A stretch of DNA of 5,596 bases. Source: an uncultured Cytophagaceae bacterium (lineage in GTDB: Bacteria; Bacteroidota; Bacteroidia; Cytophagales; Spirosomataceae). The notes below the pieces were generated by a model. It made no database searches and had not been told where the DNA came from. It saw only the letters and a list, made by a program, of their open reading frames with translations. The stretch spans positions 1 to 5,596 of the forward strand of contig CAJCBY010000018.1 of assembly GCA_903960725.1 (NCBI GenBank), in the 5' to 3' direction. This document shows, piece after piece, positions 1 to 5,596 of the stretch (the stretch's first letter is position 1; each line of letters begins with the position of its first letter). Made by a program: the position numbers and the translations under genes.

Positions 1-282
1 CCACAAGGAACGCGGGGATACATTGCCTGGATGGACATATCCGCCTCTAAAGATATTTTGAAAGGAAATGGAACACTTACTTTAAGTATTTTAGATATAT
101 TTAACTCCCGAATTAATCGCTATGAGTCCCGGTTTTTAGACCCGAGAGATGGTTCTGGATTCTACACTAGAGGTCAATCCCAAGGGCGATTAACTTCAGT
201 GAATTTGACCTTTAATTACCGATTTAAAACCACGAAGCAAACGGCAAAACAACGCCGCAGTTTAATGGACGAAGAAAATTAA
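1..282 (+). CDS. C-terminal end of an outer-membrane beta-barrel protein (TonB-dependent receptor type), 5' truncated
   Basis: The frame is open from base 1 and ends at TAA 280-282, giving the last 93 residues of a longer protein whose start lies outside the window. The text reads like the end of a large Bacteroidota outer-membrane barrel: alternating polar/hydrophobic strands such as GYIAWMDISASKDIL, then GNGTLTLSILDIFNSR, where a 'DIFN(S/T)R' turn is typical, and a last strand GRLTSVNLTFNYRF. After that strand comes a charged tail (KTTKQTAKQRRSLMDEEN). Such a tail after the last strand is common in the 'outer membrane beta-barrel family' close to TonB-dependent receptors, whereas SusC proteins usually end at the aromatic residue of the last strand. 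The ATG at 31 is internal, not a start. The role is likely import or binding of a ligand at the outer membrane; the plug domain and the ligand cannot be seen. The next gene begins 7 bases downstream, so the two are probably cotranscribed. Confidence 0.8.
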   Translation, partial: PQGTRGYIAWMDISASKDILKGNGTLTLSILDIFNSRINRYESRFLDPRDGSGFYTRGQSQGRLTSVNLTFNYRFKTTKQTAKQRRSLMDEEN

Positions 283-289
283 TACACCT

Positions 290-3200
290 ATGAAACAGTT
301 ATTTATCTACACTTGTACCGCTTTAGCCCTCTTTTCTTGTAGCAAACAAGGTAAAGACGATACCTACAAGATCATCTTAGAAGATCAAACGAAGGTAGTC
401 GAAAATGCAAAAGCCATCAAAGAAAAGCAGCCTATCAAATTGATACCTGGTTTGAAAATCCAGCTTTGGGCATCCGATTCGTTATTACAAGACCCGGTAG
501 CTATCGCGGTAGATGATAAGGGAGCAATTTTTGTCAATAGTACAAACCGCAATAAAGCCTCAGAATTTGACATTCGGGGACACCGCGATTGGATGACAGA
601 ATCGATTGGATTTCAAACAGTGGAAGATCGCAAAGCCTTTTTGCGTCGCACTTTCGCACCTGAAAATAGCGCTAAAAATGCCTGGTTGCCGGATTTAAAT
701 GGGGATGGATCCCATGACTGGTTAGACTTGAAAGTAGAGAAAGAGGAAATCTATAAGGTAGAGGATGTGAATGGCGATGGATATGCGGATCAATCTACCC
801 GCGTTTTCAATGGATTTAATGAGGAAATCACTGACGTTGCTGGGGGATTATTAGTCCGCAAAAAAGATGCATTCGTTGCCATAGGACCTGATTTATGGCG
901 ATTGAAGCACAATAATGGCCAATGGACCAATCCGCAATCTATCTCGACGGGTTATGCAGTGCACATTGGTTTTGGAGGTCACGGAATGTCTGGATTAACG
1001 GAGGGGCCGGACGGAAAAATTTATTGGCAAATTGGTGATATTGGTGCGAATATTACGGCCAAAGACGGTAAGAAATACAAACACCCAAACTCCGGAGTCA
1101 TCGTTCGTTCTAACGCTGATGGATCAGAATTTGAGGTTTATGCGAGTGGCCTGCGTAACACGCATGAATTCGTATTCGATAATTATGGCAATTTAATTAG
1201 CGCAGATAATGATGGAGATCATCCAGGGGAAAGCGAACGATTAGTGCACGTGGTGGAGGGATCTGATGCGGGCTGGCGCTCGAATTGGCAGTATGGAAAA
1301 TATACTGATCCTCGCAATAATTCATACAAAGTTTGGATGGATGAAAAGCTGTATGTTCCTCGTTGGGAGGGTCAAGCCGCTTATATTATTCCACCCATTC
1401 GCAATTTCCACAATGGACCTACCGGAATGCTCTGGAATCCAGGAACGGCATTAGGTAAGCGCTGGACTAATAAATTCTTCTTAGTGGAGTTTGTGGGGAA
1501 TACAAATAACTCACACATTTGGTCTTTTGACTTAAAGCCTAAAGGAGCTTCTTTTGACTTTAACTCTGAGGAAGATGTCATTAAAGGAATTTTGCCTACG
1601 GGTATTCGTTTTGGTCCGGAAGGGGCTTTATATGCGTCAGATTGGATTTTCGGATGGGATACGAAGAACTACGGTCGTATCTGGAAAATCGACGTGGAGG
1701 AGAAAGAGAATGACTTGAAAGCAGAGCGCGAACAAACGAAAAAATACATACAGCAAGATTATTCTAAACAGAGTTTGACGCAATTGTATGATCTGTTGTT
1801 TTATGCTGATCAACGGGTACGTTTAAAGGCACAATACGAATTAGCAGAAAGAAAGGCGTCCGATATATTTGTTAAGGCAGTTCAGCAAAAAGAGAATCAA
1901 TTAGCGCGTGTACATGGTATATGGGGTTTAGGCCAAATCAAAGCAGCTAAAGCGATTCAGCCTTTGTTAGCTGACTCAGATCAGGAGATTGTCGCTCAAG
2001 CAGCTAAAGTGCTTGGGGATATTTTTGACGCGTCATCGACTGAACAACTCATTCCATTAGTTGCTTCGTCTAATCCACGTGTGGCCTTCTTTGCTTCACA
2101 GGCCTTAGGGCGCGTTCGCTCAGAAAAGGCGATTCCCGCTTTATTGAAGCTAGTGGAAACGAATGCAGATAAAGATTTGTATTTACGTCATGCGGCCTTT
2201 TTAGCTTTAAGTAGAATAGGTCAAGCAGAACCTATGTTAGCTCTGCAAAATTCTCCAAATCGCTCTCTACGAATTGCAGCTGTTTTAGTATTGCGTCGTT
2301 TAGCTAACCCTGGAATTCAGGTATTCTTACAAGATTCAGACGAATATATTGTAGCGGAAGCGGCTAGAGCGATTAATGATGATGAATCTATTCCAGCAGC
2401 TTTACCGGCCTTAGCTGCTACACTAGCTGATACTAGATTGAAAGATGAAGTAATTATTCGAAGAGCAATCAATGCTTGTTTACGCGTGGGAACGGCGAAA
2501 GAGATCGATTTATTGATTGCCTATTCAGAAAGAACAGGGATTTCCGAGGCACTACGTGCTGAAGCCATCGCCACCTTAGGCTCTTGGGCAAATCCTTCTG
2601 TTATGGACCGGGTAGATGGTCGCCATAGAGGTGTTTTGGAGAGAAATCCAGCAGATGTTATTGCTCGCATTCAGCCTAAAATTCCTAACTTCTTAGCGTC
2701 AGAAAATCCGGATGTTTTAATTGCGACGGCGAAATTAGTGGCAGAATTGCAGTTGAAATCATTTACGGATACTGAAATTAAACTCTTCCAAAATCACCCC
2801 AATGCGAAAGTGAGAGCGGCATTATTAAGTTCTTTGGCAGAATTACAAACCCCTCAATTAGCTTCAGTATTAGAAAAAGGAATCAATGATGAGGATAAAA
2901 ATGTTCGTGGTATCGCCTTAAGTAATTTAAATAAAATTGAGTTAGGCGCTAAAGAGTTACCGGCCATTACAAAACCTATCTTCGAAAAAGGTACCCTGAT
3001 AGAGCAACAATTATTACTCCAAAGCATGGCTAAAATGAAGCCTGCAAATACAAGTGCGATTTTATCCGATCTCATTCAAAAGATGGTAGATAATCAATTA
3101 CCATCTGGCGTAAAATTAGACCTTATGGAGGCAGTAGAAGCGTCGAATGAAGAAAAATTAGTCGCTAAACTGGATGCTTTGAAAGTGAAAGGCACGCTAA

Positions 3201-3643
3201 CAGATGAATTCAAAGAAGCCTTGTTTGGTGGTTCCGTAACAGATGGCAGAAATAGCTTTAATTATAACTCTACCATCCAATGTGTTCGTTGCCATAATGT
3301 AGGCGGAGAAGGAGCTACGGTAGGACCTAACTTGAAAGGAGTAGCCTCCCGCTTAACAAGAGAGCAACTATTACAGGCCTTAATCGAGCCAAGTGCACGC
3401 ATTGCGCCAGGATATGGTAACACGAATTTTGTATTAACCGATGGACAAGAGGTGTCAGGTTCTATTATTTCAGAAACTGATGAACTCGTACAACTCAAAA
3501 CAAATGATGCTGAGCCATTACGCATTCCTGTGGCGCGGATTAAATCAAGAGAAAATTTACCATCAAGTATGCCACCGATGGGATCTTTAATGAGTAAACG
3601 CGAAATTAGAGATGTGGTAGAATACCTTTCATCGTTGAAATAG
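290..3643 (+). CDS. Lipoprotein with quinoprotein-dehydrogenase-like propeller, HEAT repeats and C-terminal cytochrome c (PVC-type haem-binding CxxCH protein)
   Basis: This 1117-residue protein is probably an envelope redox enzyme. Residues 1-17 are a lipoprotein signal with lipobox LFSC, so Cys17 should be lipidated; this also supports the ATG at 290 as the start. Residues about 50-470 resemble the beta-propeller of sorbosone and soluble PQQ glucose dehydrogenases: H231 lies eight residues before GPDGKIYWQIGD, and SGLRN (R289) precedes FVFDNYGNLISADNDGD and GSDAGW. Two Ca-loop-like stretches, DLNGDGSHD (135-143) and DVNGDGYAD (159-167), sit in the N-terminal part. Residues about 490-970 are alpha-helical HEAT-like repeats (for example VRLKAQYELAE, IVAQAAKVLGDI, VRAALLSSLAEL). 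The C-terminus is a mono-haem cytochrome c: CVRCH at 998-1002, GPNLKGVASR, and a likely Met ligand in SSMPPMG (M1094 or M1097). The domain order matches the Planctomycetes/Verrucomicrobia family with TIGR02604-like and TIGR02603-like parts, which also occurs in Bacteroidota. Substrate and cofactor are unknown. It lies 7 bases after the barrel gene, with no strong Shine-Dalgarno sequence. Confidence 0.88.
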   Translation: MKQLFIYTCTALALFSCSKQGKDDTYKIILEDQTKVVENAKAIKEKQPIKLIPGLKIQLWASDSLLQDPVAIAVDDKGAIFVNSTNRNKASEFDIRGHRDWMTESIGFQTVEDRKAFLRRTFAPENSAKNAWLPDLNGDGSHDWLDLKVEKEEIYKVEDVNGDGYADQSTRVFNGFNEEITDVAGGLLVRKKDAFVAIGPDLWRLKHNNGQWTNPQSISTGYAVHIGFGGHGMSGLTEGPDGKIYWQIGDIGANITAKDGKKYKHPNSGVIVRSNADGSEFEVYASGLRNTHEFVFDNYGNLISADNDGDHPGESERLVHVVEGSDAGWRSNWQYGKYTDPRNNSYKVWMDEKLYVPRWEGQAAYIIPPIRNFHNGPTGMLWNPGTALGKRWTNKFFLVEFVGNTNNSHIWSFDLKPKGASFDFNSEEDVIKGILPTGIRFGPEGALYASDWIFGWDTKNYGRIWKIDVEEKENDLKAEREQTKKYIQQDYSKQSLTQLYDLLFYADQRVRLKAQYELAERKASDIFVKAVQQKENQLARVHGIWGLGQIKAAKAIQPLLADSDQEIVAQAAKVLGDIFDASSTEQLIPLVASSNPRVAFFASQALGRVRSEKAIPALLKLVETNADKDLYLRHAAFLALSRIGQAEPMLALQNSPNRSLRIAAVLVLRRLANPGIQVFLQDSDEYIVAEAARAINDDESIPAALPALAATLADTRLKDEVIIRRAINACLRVGTAKEIDLLIAYSERTGISEALRAEAIATLGSWANPSVMDRVDGRHRGVLERNPADVIARIQPKIPNFLASENPDVLIATAKLVAELQLKSFTDTEIKLFQNHPNAKVRAALLSSLAELQTPQLASVLEKGINDEDKNVRGIALSNLNKIELGAKELPAITKPIFEKGTLIEQQLLLQSMAKMKPANTSAILSDLIQKMVDNQLPSGVKLDLMEAVEASNEEKLVAKLDALKVKGTLTDEFKEALFGGSVTDGRNSFNYNSTIQCVRCHNVGGEGATVGPNLKGVASRLTREQLLQALIEPSARIAPGYGNTNFVLTDGQEVSGSIISETDELVQLKTNDAEPLRIPVARIKSRENLPSSMPPMGSLMSKREIRDVVEYLSSLK

Positions 3644-3685
3644 GTGTTAAGTCTGGTGGATGCCTACATTCACCAGACATAACGC
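3644..3685 (+). terminator. Long hairpin directly after the cytochrome lipoprotein gene, probable terminator or 3'-end stabiliser
   Basis: The left arm 3646-3658 (GTTAAGTCTGGTG) matches the right arm 3671-3683 (CACCAGACATAAC) with one A-A mismatch, and the eight inner pairs GTCTGGTG/CACCAGAC are perfect. The stem can be extended outward by a U-G and a G-C pair (3644-3645 with 3684-3685) and inward by G-U, A-U, U-A and G-C pairs, leaving the four-base loop CCTA at 3663-3666. That makes about 19 pairs, beginning on the base after the TAG stop at 3641-3643. No run of T follows (TTACTAATCC), so it is not a textbook intrinsic terminator. It may end transcription inefficiently, protect the mRNA 3' end, or do both. 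Its place between two transcription units fits a terminator. Confidence 0.65.
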
Positions 3686-3759
3686 TTACTAATCCATAAA
3701 AACGAATCATTTGGCCTAAATAGAGTTGTCTTGCCGAATTTACAAACAGATATTTTTCA

Positions 3760-3767
3760 TAACTTTG
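3760..3767 (+). promoter_or_regulatory. Bacteroidota-type -7 promoter element of the SulP gene
   Basis: TAACTTTG fits the Bacteroidota sigma-A -7 consensus TAnnTTTG at every fixed position. It lies in an AT-rich stretch following the hairpin that closes the previous gene. A -33 TTG at normal spacing is not clear: the nearest, TTG at 3731-3733, leaves 26 bases between the two elements, a little longer than usual. The start codon is only 13 bases after the element, so transcription from it would give a leader of just a few bases. No Shine-Dalgarno sequence is present before the ATG (TGTCATTTCA), which agrees with a very short or absent leader. Confidence 0.65.
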
Positions 3768-3780
3768 CAGTGTCATTTCA

Positions 3781-5370
3781 ATGAAAAATAATCTAGAATT
3801 ACCTAAGGACGGCCTAACCGGATTAAAAGAGAACTTCGCCTCAGACGCGGCCTCTGGATTCATTGTCTTTTTATTAGCCTTACCCTTAAGTTTAGGTATT
3901 GCCAAAGCGTCGGATTTCCCTCCAATTATGGGATTATTAACCGCTATCATTGGTGGTATTGTCGTCAGTTTTTTTAGTGGATCTCGTTTAACAATTAAAG
4001 GACCCGCTGCTGGCTTAATTGTCATTGTAGCGGGTGCTGTGGCCGAATTTGGCGGAGGGGAAGAGGGGTGGCGCCTAGCCTTAGGTGCCATGGTGGTAGC
4101 CGGATTAGTTCAAATTCTTTTTGGGGTTTTCAAGCTGGGTAAGATGATGGATTTCTTCCCGCTTTCTGCCGTACACGGTATGTTAGCAGCCATTGGATTA
4201 ATCATCATAGGAAAGCAAATCCCCGTATTTTTAGATGTGAATCCACTCTTAGCTAAGGGAAAAGAACCCATAGAACTGTTAGCCTCTATTCCGCTGTTTA
4301 TCGCGAATTGTGATCCCAAAGCGACTTTAATCGGTGCCACGAGTTTACTTATCATGATGGGTTGGCCTTCTATTAAGCATCCACTCATTAAAAAAATACC
4401 CGCCCCACTTGTGGTATTAGCCATAGCAATTCCAGCAGAATTATGGTTGGACTTCCAAACAACTCAGTCAAATTATACTCGAATTCATATTGGAAATTTA
4501 CTTGACAATATTAAATTAAATGCCTCTTTTGATGGGTTCAATCAAACAGGAGTCTTCATCAAATTTGTAGTTATGTTTGCCGTAGTGGGTTCGTTAGAAT
4601 CGCTATTGACAGTAAAAGCAATGGATATGCTCGATCCATTTAAACGTAAATCAAACGCGAATAAGGACTTAATTGCCATCGGAATTGGAAATACCCTAGT
4701 CGCCTTTTTGGGGGGCTTACCCATGATTTCAGAGGTGGCTCGTTCATCAGCCAATATTGCGAATGGAGCCAAAACACGTTGGGCAAACTTCTTTCACGGA
4801 TTTTTCATTTTAGCATTTCTGCTATTAGCGGCTCATTTTATTGAATTAATTCCGAATACAGCATTAGCAGCGATGTTAATTACCGTGGGAATTAAATTAA
4901 GTCACCCAAGAGAATTTATGCTCACTTTTGAAAAAGGGAAGGAGCAATTATTGATTTTCTTAGTGACAATTATTTTTACTTTGGCAGTAGATTTACTAGC
5001 AGGTATTGGCGCTGGTATCGTAACCGAAATTGTAGTCAATTTATTCAATGGAAAACCATTAAAAGCTATTTTCAGCGCGCCTACTGAGGTTTCTTTCACA
5101 GATGATGCTTACTTAATTGAAATATCAGATGCAGCCGTATTCTCAAACTTTCTAGGTATAAAACGAAAATTAGAGGCCTTACCCGCTGGGTTTCAGGTGA
5201 CAATTGATCTTTCCAGAACTCAGCTAGTCGACTATTCAGTCATGGAAAATTTGGAGCAATTCAAGCGCGAATATGAACAAAATGGTGGCTCAGTCACGCT
5301 AATTGGTCTTGAATCCCATGAATCTCTCTCTGGTCACAAGGCCGCGGCAATGAAACGAAAAAAAGACTAA
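3781..5370 (+). CDS. SulP-family inorganic anion transporter with C-terminal STAS domain
   Basis: This 529-residue inner-membrane protein belongs to the SLC26/SulP family, which moves sulfate, bicarbonate or other small anions, often by Na+ symport or exchange. The first transmembrane segment carries the family signature around FLLALPLSLGIAKAS (30-44); GPAAGLIVIVAGAVAEF (74-90) corresponds to TM3. VHGMLAAIGLIIIGKQIPV (131-149) and SLESLLTVKAMD (271-282) are further conserved stretches, the latter in the region that binds substrate or ion in the family. GGLPMISEVARSSANIANGAKTR runs from 311 to 333. Residues about 435-515 form a STAS domain (TIDLSRTQLVDYSVMENLEQF, 474-494), cytoplasmic and regulatory in this family. 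Length is normal and the end is lysine-rich. The start is fixed by the first ATG, close behind a -7 element. The sequence type resembles Bacteroidota SulP proteins often found beside carbonic anhydrase genes, which would suggest bicarbonate, but no such gene is in view. Substrate remains open. Confidence 0.93.
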   Translation: MKNNLELPKDGLTGLKENFASDAASGFIVFLLALPLSLGIAKASDFPPIMGLLTAIIGGIVVSFFSGSRLTIKGPAAGLIVIVAGAVAEFGGGEEGWRLALGAMVVAGLVQILFGVFKLGKMMDFFPLSAVHGMLAAIGLIIIGKQIPVFLDVNPLLAKGKEPIELLASIPLFIANCDPKATLIGATSLLIMMGWPSIKHPLIKKIPAPLVVLAIAIPAELWLDFQTTQSNYTRIHIGNLLDNIKLNASFDGFNQTGVFIKFVVMFAVVGSLESLLTVKAMDMLDPFKRKSNANKDLIAIGIGNTLVAFLGGLPMISEVARSSANIANGAKTRWANFFHGFFILAFLLLAAHFIELIPNTALAAMLITVGIKLSHPREFMLTFEKGKEQLLIFLVTIIFTLAVDLLAGIGAGIVTEIVVNLFNGKPLKAIFSAPTEVSFTDDAYLIEISDAAVFSNFLGIKRKLEALPAGFQVTIDLSRTQLVDYSVMENLEQFKREYEQNGGSVTLIGLESHESLSGHKAAAMKRKKD

Positions 5371-5373
5371 GGT

Positions 5374-5485
5374 AGTCCGGAGGGAATTAGTCCGAAGGGA
5401 ATTAGTCCGGAGGGTATAAGTCCGAAGGAAATGAGTCCGGAGGGTATTAGTCCGAAGGGACTTAGTCCGGAGGAAATGAGTCCGG
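5374..5485 (+). repeat. Array of 15-bp direct repeats beginning AGTCCG, with two unit types alternating
   Basis: AGTCCG recurs at 5374, 5389, 5404, 5419, 5434, 5449, 5464 and 5479, with a period of exactly 15 bp. Units 1, 3, 5 and 7 begin AGTCCGGAGG and units 2, 4 and 6 begin AGTCCGAAGG, so there is a 30-bp higher-order unit. The last five bases vary (GAATT, GTATA, AAATG, GTATT, GACTT), and unit 8 keeps only AGTCCGG before diverging. The array begins three bases after the SulP stop codon, and a TTTTT run (5490-5494) follows it, so its transcript may also serve as the 3' end of the SulP mRNA. The frame of the SulP gene stays open through the array and reads as SP(E/K)GI-type pentapeptides. There are no unique spacers of CRISPR length. 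Function is unknown. Confidence 0.95.
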
Positions 5486-5493
5486 GTCCTTTT

Positions 5494-5596
5494 TATACTT
5501 CGGATATCGGACTATCGACTTCGGACTACGGACTATCGACTTCGGACTATAGACTGCGGACTTCGGACTATAGACTACGGACTATCGACTACGAAC
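5494..5596 (+). repeat. Heptamer repeat array, consensus CGGACTA, running off the window
   Basis: From 5508 the sequence divides without gaps into twelve 7-base units: CGGACTA, TCGACTT, CGGACTA, CGGACTA, TCGACTT, CGGACTA, TAGACTG, CGGACTT, CGGACTA, TAGACTA, CGGACTA, TCGACTA, then a partial CGAAC. Two degenerate units (TATACTT, CGGATAT) precede them from 5494. GACT is present in all twelve units; the first two bases alternate between CG, TC and TA. CTTCGGACT recurs at 5519, 5540 and 5561, every 21 bp. The core CGGACT is the exact reverse complement of AGTCCG in the neighbouring 15-bp array, so the two arrays face each other as an inverted repeat. Short heptamer arrays between genes are known from other bacteria, for example the cyanobacterial STRR repeats. 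The full extent cannot be judged because the window ends inside the array. Confidence 0.93.

Noticed and set aside
290..3643. SusD-like partner of the upstream barrel
   Set aside because: There are no SusD-type helical repeats; the protein has a propeller, HEAT repeats and a CxxCH cytochrome domain.
3726..3733. -33 promoter element (GTTGTCTTG region) for the SulP gene
   Set aside because: The nearest TTG leaves 26 bases to TAACTTTG, longer than the usual spacing of about 17-23, so only the -7 element is annotated.
3606..4091. 161-codon open frame on the minus strand across the intergenic region and the SulP start
   Set aside because: It overlaps the start of the SulP gene and runs through the hairpin and promoter. 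Its translation is low-complexity and rich in Pro, Lys and Ala, without any recognised domain. It is a shadow of the coding strand.
5464..5494. Classical intrinsic terminator of the SulP gene ending in TTTTT at 5490-5494
   Set aside because: The T-run follows unit 8, but the bases before it offer only a weak CCGG/CCGG pairing, not a stable GC-rich stem. A terminator role for the array is possible but not supported well enough for its own entry.
5374..5596. Possible CRISPR array
   Set aside because: Repeats are 15 and 7 bp with no unique spacers of about 30 bp, and no cas genes are in view.
5431..5596. Small gene starting at ATG 5431 or 5476 inside the repeats, with GAAGG or GGAGG just before it
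   Set aside because: The purine motif is part of the repeat unit and lies only two bases before the ATG, too close for ribosome binding; Bacteroidota rarely use Shine-Dalgarno sequences. The ORF has no end in the window. It is kept only as a question under findings.

Overview
The window looks like chromosomal DNA from a member of the Bacteroidota, most likely Cytophagales or a relative; this is inferred and the genus cannot be set. Three things point there. The partial first gene ends like the outer-membrane beta-barrels of this phylum. The third gene is preceded by TAACTTTG, which fits the Bacteroidota -7 promoter element TAnnTTTG. None of the start codons has a clear Shine-Dalgarno sequence. 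All three genes lie on the + strand.

Layout. Positions 1-282 hold the last 93 codons of an outer-membrane beta-barrel protein of the TonB-dependent-receptor type. Seven bases later, and probably in the same operon, comes a 1117-residue lipoprotein (290-3643). It joins a quinoprotein-glucose-dehydrogenase-like beta-propeller, a long HEAT-repeat region and a C-terminal mono-haem cytochrome c with a CVRCH motif. This is the architecture known from Planctomycetes and Verrucomicrobia as 'PVC-type haem-binding CxxCH protein'. A strong hairpin starts right after its stop codon (3644-3685). A Bacteroidota-type promoter then drives a 529-residue SulP-family anion transporter with a C-terminal STAS domain (3781-5370).

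The final 226 bases are two adjoining arrays of short repeats. The first has eight units of exactly 15 bp starting AGTCCG, with GGAGG and GAAGG units alternating. The second has a 7-bp period built on CGGACTA, the reverse complement of the first array's core, and runs off the window. The two arrays can therefore pair with each other in many registers. This is the least explained part of the window. The frame of the SulP gene stays open through both arrays after its stop codon, and in that frame the 15-bp units read as SP(E/K)GI-like pentapeptides. I consider this more likely a non-coding intergenic repeat than a gene, but it can be tested.

How the genes may work together (inference): the barrel and the cytochrome lipoprotein form one unit at the cell envelope, either taking up a substrate or cofactor or oxidising a sugar-like compound and passing electrons to haem. 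The SulP transporter is a separate transcription unit in the inner membrane, moving bicarbonate, sulfate or another small anion.
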